Part shown: piece by piece, positions 1 to 6,109 of the stretch
Layout: each line of letters starts with the position of its first letter
How positions within the stretch are numbered: the stretch's first letter is position 1
NCBI GenBank assembly: GCA_903870065.1
Contig: CAIQBN010000551.1
Location: forward strand, 1 to 40,581
Reading direction: 5' to 3'
DNA: 40,581 nt
Source: an uncultured beta proteobacterium
GTDB taxonomy: Bacteria > Pseudomonadota > Gammaproteobacteria > Burkholderiales > Burkholderiaceae_C
Position numbers and translations under genes: made by a program
Notes under the pieces: generated by a model
Told to the model about the DNA's origin: nothing
What the model saw: only the letters and a program-made list of their open reading frames with translations
Databases searched by the model: none

Positions 1-1201
1 CATAATGCGCAATGCGGTGCATGTCGTAAATTTTGGTCGCCAGCAGCAGCTTGCCGATATTGGAAAAAACCGGGTCGGGCATGAAGGTTTTGCTGTGTTC
101 GTCGGGCCTCCCGTACACGCTGGCCGCAACTCCGCAGGCATAAAAGCTCTCGGTGATGGTGATCAATTCGACCATCTGCTCGCGCAGGTGGCTTTCCTTG
201 CCTGGATCAAAGCCGTTCGCCTCGCACATGAGCGCGCCGGCGCCAATCAGCAGGTCGCCAAAGCCAGCGCGCGCAGCGATGCAGGTGTGGCGGTGGTGAG
301 TGGCATAGCTATAGGTCAGGTGGTCGGAGTGCTCCCATTCACCCGCATAAAATACATTGTCCCAAGGCACGAACACCTTGTCGAACATCACCACCCCAGT
401 GCTCTGGCCATATTTACGGCTAAACAGCGCCTCACCATGCTCTAGCTTTTCACCGGGACGTCCCGCTGGTCGTGCAATGATGGTAATGCCAGGCGCGTCC
501 ACCGGCACGGCGCAGCAGACAGCAAAGTCGGCATCTTCGCGTCCCATGTTGCGACAAGGCATGACCAGCAGTTCATGCACATAAGGCGCCCCCGTCACGA
601 TGGCTTTGGTACCAGATATAACGATACCCCGCTGGCCGCTTTGGGTGGCGTTACGCTCGACGATGTGGAGGTAGCTATCGATATTAGACTGCTCATGCGG
701 GCGCTTGCTGCGGTCGCCTTTGGCATCGGTCATAGCAACGCCAACTGTCAAATCTTGGTCTTGCAGACGATGCAGATAATTGTGAAAGCGGGCGGTGTTG
801 TCCGTTGTGCCGCGCGCATCGTCGATGCGGCTGGACACCTGGCCAATAGCGTTAAGCGCGTCGTGCGTCAAGTAGCGCTGGGCGCACCCAGTTTCCTGAC
901 AAATCAGCCGCACCGCTTCGAGCTTGTTCAGCAGGTCGCCGCTGCTGGTGTTGATGTGCGACAGCCGGTTCACCACCTTGCCGCTGGTGTGCTGCACAGC
1001 GGTCATGATGGGCGCGTATTTCTCCTTGAGTGCGTGGTCGTAAGTCAGTGCAATGGCATTGATGCCTGGACCAAATCCGCGTTCATCAGCAACGCTGGTA
1101 ACCTGGTGGCCATCCAGAAAAACACGCGGTTTGTAGCGACGCAGCGATTCACGATAGTCGTTGCCGGACATCAGCATAGATGTAGGTGAGGGTGCGTTCA
1201 T
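1..1201 (-). CDS. 4-hydroxyphenylacetate 3-hydroxylase / 4-hydroxybutyryl-CoA dehydratase family protein (3' end cut off)
   Basis: The reverse strand is open from an ATG at 1201 to the window edge: 400 residues, with the C-terminus missing. Compared from memory with clostridial 4-hydroxybutyryl-CoA dehydratase (AbfD, about 490 residues) the match runs over the whole length: SGNDYRESLRRY near 12-23, AMTDAKGDRS at 156-165, FDKVFVPWDNVF at 273-284, RAGFGDLLIGAGAL at 311-324. The family binds FAD; AbfD also holds a [4Fe-4S] cluster through three Cys and one His. Here Cys106 and His303 fit two of these, but the other two positions read Tyr110 and Ala310, so radical dehydration seems unlikely. A flavin hydroxylase or a plain isomerase role is more likely (inference). 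It lies 99 bp downstream of an acyl-CoA ligase on the same strand, so the substrate may be a CoA thioester. Family confidence is high; the exact reaction is unknown. Confidence 0.85.
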   Translation of the reverse strand, partial: MNAPSPTSMLMSGNDYRESLRRYKPRVFLDGHQVTSVADERGFGPGINAIALTYDHALKEKYAPIMTAVQHTSGKVVNRLSHINTSSGDLLNKLEAVRLICQETGCAQRYLTHDALNAIGQVSSRIDDARGTTDNTARFHNYLHRLQDQDLTVGVAMTDAKGDRSKRPHEQSNIDSYLHIVERNATQSGQRGIVISGTKAIVTGAPYVHELLVMPCRNMGREDADFAVCCAVPVDAPGITIIARPAGRPGEKLEHGEALFSRKYGQSTGVVMFDKVFVPWDNVFYAGEWEHSDHLTYSYATHHRHTCIAARAGFGDLLIGAGALMCEANGFDPGKESHLREQMVELITITESFYACGVAASVYGRPDEHSKTFMPDPVFSNIGKLLLATKIYDMHRIAHY

Positions 1202-1300
1202 GGTCGATTTTCTCGTGATGAAGAAGTTATTTAAACACTGTTTCAGCAAAACACTTTGGAAGACGTTCTTGGATTCATAACCTCTCTGTAGTCGGGGGTT

Positions 1301-2833
1301 TCAGCCCTCAGTCAACCGGGCACGCAGCTCGGTTTTCAACACCTTCCCATAGTTGTTCTTGGGCAATTCAGTGACAAAAATGTACTGTTTGGGTCTTTTG
1401 AATCGCGCGATATGCTGCAGACAGTGCGCGTCGAGCTCAGCGGCCGTCAGCGATACACCAGTCTGAGCCACGATAAAGGCCACAACCACTTCCCCCCATT
1501 CGGGGTCTGGGCCACCGACCACTGCAACCTCGGCCACACCGGCGACGCACAAAAGCACTTCTTCCACTTCACGCGGGTAAATGTTGGAGCCGCCGCTGAT
1601 CAGCAAGTCCTTGCTTCGGTCTTTGAGTGTCAAAAATCCATCGCCATCCATACATCCAAGGTCGCCAGTCCAAAGCCAGCCGTCACGCAGGGCTGCACCA
1701 CTGGCCTCTGGGTTACGCCAATAACCCGCCATGACAGTGGCTCCGCGCACCAGCACTTCGCCGGTTTCGCCTGTCGCCACATCCTGCCCCTGTTCATTGC
1801 AAACCCGCACCTGCACCGTCGTTTGCGCAACGCCTACCGAAGCCAACCTTTGCACATGGCGTGGGTGGTCGATGTCAGCAATATGGCGGCGCGAAAGCGC
1901 CGTGGCGACCATCGGTGTTTCACCCTGGCCATAAATTTGGACAAACCGCGTTCCCATGACGCGTAGCGCGCGCTCAAGGTCGGCGAAGTACATGGGAGCA
2001 CCGCCGTAGACAATAGTTTTGAAAGCGTGTGTTGCGTCAGAAACTGTTAGCCCCGCCAATTGTGCGTAGTCCACCAATCGCTTGACAATGGTGGGCGCCG
2101 CAAAGGTCGATAGCGGCCCGATGTCACACCCCAGACTAAAAAGCTCAGCCGGATCGACTCCGCCGGATTGCGGAACAACATGCCGGGCACCAGCCATTAA
2201 ATGCGGAATAGCGTAAAGACCGCATCCGTGCGACATCGGTGCAGCATAGACGATAGCGTCTTCCCGAGCGATCGGGTCAACGTCAACAAAGTAGGTCAAC
2301 CCCATCGTCATGAGGTTGCAGTGGGTCAGCATCACGCCCTTGGGTCGCCCTGTTGTGCCACTGGTGTAAAAAAGCCACGCAATGTCGTTCGGCTCACGCT
2401 GCGCAATCAAAACCGAGGTCCAATCTGCGACTGGGGCCAACAACGCGTCAGCCTCCGCGGATTGCGCATTAATTTGCCGCTCCAACCCCTTCAGTGCCAC
2501 GGACACAACGTCCTCGGTGACAAAGGCCCAGCGGGCCTGTGCATTGTCGATGATCCACTCCACCTCCGCCGGGTGCAGTTTGGCATTCACTGGAACAACT
2601 ACCAATCCTGCCCACCAAGCTCCCCACAGAAGCTCCAAATAACGCGGGTGATTGCGCATGAAGATCACTATCCGGTCGCCCGGCACCAGCCCGGCCTGAT
2701 GCATCCGCTGTGCCAGACCAGCACTTCGTGCAGCCCACTGAACGTGAGTGGCCCAAGCTTGCGTGCCTTCAAAAATTGCAATTTGTGCACCTGCAGTGCG
2801 GGCCTGACGGCCGAGAAGGTGGGCAAGGTTCAT
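1301..2833 (-). CDS. AMP-forming acyl-CoA ligase (ANL superfamily)
   Basis: A complete 510-residue protein of normal length for class I adenylate-forming enzymes, which join a carboxylic acid to CoA with ATP through an acyl-AMP. The phosphate-binding motif YTSGTTGRPKGVM is at 156-168. IYGQGETP (A5 region), WTGDLGCMDGDGF (A7/A8) and the hinge SKDLLISGGSNIYPREVEE follow. The catalytic A10 lysine is Lys497 in NNYGKVLK. The C-terminal 110 residues form the mobile lid domain. There is no signal peptide, so it acts in the cytoplasm. It is the first gene of a minus-strand pair with the AbfD/HpaB-like flavoprotein downstream, which points to catabolism of an organic acid, perhaps aromatic or hydroxylated (inference). 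The substrate cannot be read from sequence: fatty acyl, benzoyl-type and hydroxyacyl ligases all share these motifs. Confidence 0.93.
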   Translation of the reverse strand: MNLAHLLGRQARTAGAQIAIFEGTQAWATHVQWAARSAGLAQRMHQAGLVPGDRIVIFMRNHPRYLELLWGAWWAGLVVVPVNAKLHPAEVEWIIDNAQARWAFVTEDVVSVALKGLERQINAQSAEADALLAPVADWTSVLIAQREPNDIAWLFYTSGTTGRPKGVMLTHCNLMTMGLTYFVDVDPIAREDAIVYAAPMSHGCGLYAIPHLMAGARHVVPQSGGVDPAELFSLGCDIGPLSTFAAPTIVKRLVDYAQLAGLTVSDATHAFKTIVYGGAPMYFADLERALRVMGTRFVQIYGQGETPMVATALSRRHIADIDHPRHVQRLASVGVAQTTVQVRVCNEQGQDVATGETGEVLVRGATVMAGYWRNPEASGAALRDGWLWTGDLGCMDGDGFLTLKDRSKDLLISGGSNIYPREVEEVLLCVAGVAEVAVVGGPDPEWGEVVVAFIVAQTGVSLTAAELDAHCLQHIARFKRPKQYIFVTELPKNNYGKVLKTELRARLTEG

Positions 2834-3031
2834 TACAAGGTCCCGAATTCATGCCCGGCGGATTCGGGCTAATCAAAAGCAACTATTCGCATCTCCTGAC
2901 TGGTTCTGATTTGTGCCTGATACCAGCCGCCTTCGCCCCCCGCGCCATCTGGTGACTGTACTGACTGAGTTGCGAAATCTCAATGCACAAAACAGTGTCA
3001 ACCGTAGACTGTCTCAACTTACACAACCTGA

Positions 3032-3043
3032 GTTGGCGCCAAC
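3032..3043. promoter_or_regulatory. 12-bp perfect palindrome upstream of the PqqD/HprK-like cassette
   Basis: GTTGGCGCCAAC is a perfect 12-bp inverted repeat 50 bp before the ATG at 3094, inside the 260-bp gap between the divergent acyl-CoA ligase and the secreted-protein gene. Its position suits an operator, but no regulator gene lies nearby and short palindromes also arise by chance. Nothing else clear was seen in this gap. Confidence 0.25.
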
Positions 3044-3093
3044 ACAATGACCCAACCCTCTATCCTACTTGCATCAAGCCAAGGACTCCCACC

Positions 3094-3723
3094 ATGAAAA
3101 GTGAGACTGAAGCTACAACTAGCATTTCAAACGACGCAGCCGCAACGAAGACAGTTGACAGCGGACGCAGGAAACTAGGCACTGCCGGAGTGAGCGCAAC
3201 GGCGATCTTGCTCACTGTTTCTAGTCGCTCGGCGATGGGTGGATGGGGACAATGCACAGGATCAGAGTTGGCGTCAAGTAACCTGTCACGCACCGGCAAT
3301 GCGAACCCCTGCGGCTGCAGTCCTGGCTACTGGTGGAGTGTGAACGGTTATGACACGTGGGACCGATACATCACGGCCTACCCTCGCGCAACATCGAATT
3401 TCAATCAGGCCTTCGGTATCAACTATTTTGACCCGGATGTGTTGCTAACCGCCTGCGGACCGGGTAGCGACAATCCCAGAGCACTATTTCCAACCGACAG
3501 TGGCTTGCAGAATGTTGCCATGCATGCCGTCGCCGCCCTCTTTAACGCTTACTTCTATGGCGCAAGATACCCGGTGATCGGCCTGCAAACTCCCTCCGCA
3601 GTGATATCCGCCTTCCAAGCAGCAACGGCCAGTGCGGACGCACTCAAGGCATTTGTTACCCGAGTTGACGTCTACGCCAGTTCCAACACATGGTGCCACG
3701 GGCAGCCCCATGACCCAGGCTGA
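3094..3723 (+). CDS. Secreted Cys-containing protein with Tat-like signal, first gene of the HPr-kinase-related cassette
   Basis: 209 residues from the ATG at 3094, chosen because AAGGA lies 8 bp upstream. An in-frame ATG at 2983 would add 37 residues but has no ribosome site. The protein opens with about 30 Ser/Thr/Ala/Glu-rich residues, then a twin-arginine segment GRRKLGTAG and a hydrophobic stretch ending LLTVSSRSAMGG, which together resemble a Tat signal with a long N-terminal extension. The mature part has five or so Cys, including PCGCSPGYW, and no domain I can name. Its stop overlaps the next gene, a PqqD-like protein, by 14 bp, and a kinase and nucleotidyltransferase follow. In peptide-modifying systems the PqqD/RRE fold binds a leader, so this protein is the natural candidate substrate, its polar N-terminus being the possible recognition part (inference). 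Function unknown. Confidence 0.82.
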   Translation: MKSETEATTSISNDAAATKTVDSGRRKLGTAGVSATAILLTVSSRSAMGGWGQCTGSELASSNLSRTGNANPCGCSPGYWWSVNGYDTWDRYITAYPRATSNFNQAFGINYFDPDVLLTACGPGSDNPRALFPTDSGLQNVAMHAVAALFNAYFYGARYPVIGLQTPSAVISAFQAATASADALKAFVTRVDVYASSNTWCHGQPHDPG

Positions 3724-3991
3724 AGATCTGCCACCTCCCCGACCTATTTCAAGCGCTGTCAAGTGGCGAGGCTACCCGGACGGTATCGTTGTCTTCGTAT
3801 GCTCTACATGTGAAGCGCATCACTTGATGCCTGAATTGATGCCCGTATTCATGTCAGGATCGGCGGTCCGTGTGCCCGCATCCAGACCAACCAGCGAACT
3901 CATTGTGATGACCGATTCCGGGACCGTGCTTTTGGAGGCGCCATTTTTTGACAAGTTGGCTGACCTCAAGATTATCCAGTCTCCCAATTGA
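3710..3991 (+). CDS. PqqD-family protein of the HPr-rel-A type (RRE-like)
   Basis: 93 residues from ATG 3710. Short length, the N-terminal VKWRGYPDG strand and the VVFVCSTCEAHHLMPEL segment fit the winged-helix PqqD family, whose members (PqqD, lasso-peptide B1 proteins and other RREs) bind leader peptides and present them to modifying enzymes. I recall a protein family named for occurring with HPr-kinase-related proteins (the HPr-rel-A system), and this gene sits exactly so: it overlaps the secreted-protein gene by 14 bp and its stop overlaps the kinase start by 4 bp. Two Cys in CSTC could bind metal or be incidental. No membrane segment is present. The family call depends on weak similarity plus context; a search with the PqqD/RRE models would settle it. 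Confidence 0.72.
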   Translation: MTQAEDLPPPRPISSAVKWRGYPDGIVVFVCSTCEAHHLMPELMPVFMSGSAVRVPASRPTSELIVMTDSGTVLLEAPFFDKLADLKIIQSPN

Positions 3992-4905
3992 ATGTCTCTG
4001 ACCATACTTTGCCGCAGTGGGCGAAGCGCTTGGCAACTGACGGTGCGGTCATTGCCTGTGGCCCATTCAATGTCCGCCTGACAAGCGACATTAGGAGCGT
4101 CGTTACCGCATCGCATCGTCTCTACGCTGACTTTGGGATAATGGAGGCCGATCAATTCGTAGATTTCGAAGTCAAGCTGCACAGTACGTCACGTCTTCGA
4201 CACCTTGTTGCGCGCCCACAAGTCAGCTTTTTGTGCAATGGGCATGCACCATTCAAACCACTGCCGCTCACCCAGGCATTCCCGATGCTGGAGTGGGGAC
4301 TCAATTGGGTCATCTCTTCACACGCCCACGACCACCTTGTAATGCATGCAGCGGTAGTTGAAAAAGGGGGCTGTGCACTGATTTTGGCGGCGGATCCAGG
4401 GTCGGGGAAAAGTACTTTGTGCGCCGCGTTGGTGCAACACGGCTGGCGTTTGCTGTCCGACGAACTGGCGTTGCTTCGGCTGGAAAGTGGCACTATCACT
4501 CCAATCGCCAGGCCAATCAGTCTCAAGAACCGTTCAATCGATGTTGTGCGCCGGTTTGGACCACAGTTTGAATTAAGTAAGGTCTGCCATGACACGGCCA
4601 AAGGCTCAATTGCACACATGAGACCGCCGCCGGACAGTGTGGCAAAACGCAACGTGGCCGCGCGACCGGCATTGGTCATTTTTCCTCAGTACCGGGAGGG
4701 TTCTAACATGATCTGCGAACCGCTTGGTCATGCCTACGCCTTTCTCGAAATGGTCCGGCACTCTTTCAACTTTTCACTTCTCTGCGGCGATGGCTTCGAC
4801 GCGATAGCAGGAATGCTCGATACCGCGACTGCTTACCGCATGCAATATTCCAGCTTTGACCAGGCACTGCCTGAAGTCAATCGCCTTTGGAGTCAACACG
4901 GATGA
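3988..4905 (+). CDS. HPr-kinase-related kinase (HprK-rel-A type)
   Basis: 305 residues. The start is TTG at 3988, overlapping the previous stop as TTGA; the next in-frame ATG would remove about 50 conserved-looking N-terminal residues (ACGPFNVRLTSDI). The Walker A motif ADPGSGKST is at 135-143, and LLSDELALL at 155-163 matches the acidic segment that follows the P-loop in HPr kinase/phosphorylase and in phosphoenolpyruvate carboxykinase-like folds. The classical HprK N-terminal domain is not recognisable. True HprK phosphorylates a serine on HPr; related kinases in some lasso-peptide clusters phosphorylate the peptide. Here the target is unknown, the secreted protein at 3094 being the obvious candidate (inference). 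It is cytoplasmic and translationally coupled to both neighbours; the next gene overlaps it by ATGA. Confidence 0.85.
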   Translation: MNVSDHTLPQWAKRLATDGAVIACGPFNVRLTSDIRSVVTASHRLYADFGIMEADQFVDFEVKLHSTSRLRHLVARPQVSFLCNGHAPFKPLPLTQAFPMLEWGLNWVISSHAHDHLVMHAAVVEKGGCALILAADPGSGKSTLCAALVQHGWRLLSDELALLRLESGTITPIARPISLKNRSIDVVRRFGPQFELSKVCHDTAKGSIAHMRPPPDSVAKRNVAARPALVIFPQYREGSNMICEPLGHAYAFLEMVRHSFNFSLLCGDGFDAIAGMLDTATAYRMQYSSFDQALPEVNRLWSQHG

Positions 4906-5984
4906 TTAACGCAACGCAGCCGGACCCCTATTTACTCAGCCGCGTTTTGAGGGCACCGCAATCGGCAACCGAACTGAACCTGCGTCAGTGGGAGCAGCTA
5001 ATCTGGCAGGCCCGCAGTGCCGAACTCATTGGTCAGTTGGAGGCTCGCCTGGCAGCTACCAACTTGCAGCAATTCGCGCCAGCGGCTGCCCAGCGCCACC
5101 TGAAAATTGCGTGTGATATCGCCAGAAAACACGCTGACGCGGTACGCTGGGAACTCCACATGATTCAAGACTGTTTAAAGCCTCTTGGCATCCCGGTAAT
5201 TCTTCTCAAGGGCGCAGCATATTGCGCACTGTCCAGCCCGGCTGCGTTGGGACGCATCTTCAATGACATCGACATTCTGGTTCCCAAGGAAGCCCTGTCA
5301 AGTGTTGAAGACGCACTGACTGGTGCCGGTTGGCTAAGCGCTCACACTAACGCCTATGATGAGCGCTATTACCGCGAGTGGATGCACGAAATTCCGCCCA
5401 TGGAACACAAGAACCGCTGCACTGTTCTTGACATCCACCACACCATTCTTGCACCCACTTCCGGAATTCGACCTGACCCGCAATCCCTGTTCAACAATTC
5501 AGCACATCTCAATGGCGAATGGGAGTTTTTTCAAGTTCTCTCGCCGCAAGAGATGGTGGCACATTCCGCGTGCCACTTATTTTTTGGCGAATTTCACAGG
5601 GGGTTACGTGATCTATTCGATTTACACCAACTGATAACGTCTTTCGAATCCGATCCTGGCTACATTGACAGCTTGCTTGAACGCGCACATGGAATGGGAT
5701 TGCTGTCGCCAGTCGTCGACGCGATCCGGCAATCCAACAGGTTGTTCGGCACAACGTTCTCCAAGCAAAGTCTGCAATCCTGTGTATCTGAAGTTCCAAG
5801 CTGGCCGCCCGCATCCTGGAGGGACTGGTTTTTTGATCGTGTCTTACGCCCAGCAAACCCGTCGGCCAACCATAGCCTTGGGTCATTCGCGAATTGGATT
5901 GCCTTTGCCCGCAGTCACCACTTACGAATGCCCTGGGGCCTGCTCGCCTACCACGTAAGCCACAAACTCTTCAAAGTTGAGTGA
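4902..5984 (+). CDS. Nucleotidyltransferase-fold protein (NTP_transf_5-like) of the same cassette
   Basis: 360 residues from ATG 4902, which overlaps the kinase stop as ATGA; a TTG at 4887 is a less likely start. The segment VILLKGAAYCAL at 99-110 followed by GRIFNDIDILVP at 117-128 is the signature of the NTP_transf_5 family: a Lys, then a DxD metal site (Asp122, Asp124). Members occur in lasso-peptide and polysaccharide gene clusters, where they may move a nucleotidyl group to a small molecule or peptide. The rest is mostly helical with no membrane segment. As last gene of four coupled genes it should work with the kinase and PqqD-like protein, perhaps as a second tailoring enzyme on the same target (inference). 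Acceptor and donor cannot be told from the sequence. Confidence 0.82.
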   Translation: MINATQPDPYLLSRVLRAPQSATELNLRQWEQLIWQARSAELIGQLEARLAATNLQQFAPAAAQRHLKIACDIARKHADAVRWELHMIQDCLKPLGIPVILLKGAAYCALSSPAALGRIFNDIDILVPKEALSSVEDALTGAGWLSAHTNAYDERYYREWMHEIPPMEHKNRCTVLDIHHTILAPTSGIRPDPQSLFNNSAHLNGEWEFFQVLSPQEMVAHSACHLFFGEFHRGLRDLFDLHQLITSFESDPGYIDSLLERAHGMGLLSPVVDAIRQSNRLFGTTFSKQSLQSCVSEVPSWPPASWRDWFFDRVLRPANPSANHSLGSFANWIAFARSHHLRMPWGLLAYHVSHKLFKVE

Positions 5985-6109
5985 TGGGGCATAGCCTGGC
6001 GCCTCTTGCTGCAATTTCTCCGCCGCGATGGCATGGTGTACAGTGAGAACTGCTGAGCACGCAAACGAAGAACTTGCCGGTCGGAGAGCTTATGCATCTC
6101 TCCACATGA

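Noticed and set aside
5-1189. Plus-strand open frames of 146 and 204 residues at the left edge
   Set aside because: They run antisense to the AbfD/HpaB-like gene, whose minus frame aligns well with a known family over 400 residues. Their proteins show no motif.
2983-3093. Upstream in-frame extension of the secreted-protein gene
   Set aside because: No ribosome site before ATG 2983 and no signal-like sequence in the extra residues; the ATG at 3094 has AAGGA 8 bp upstream.
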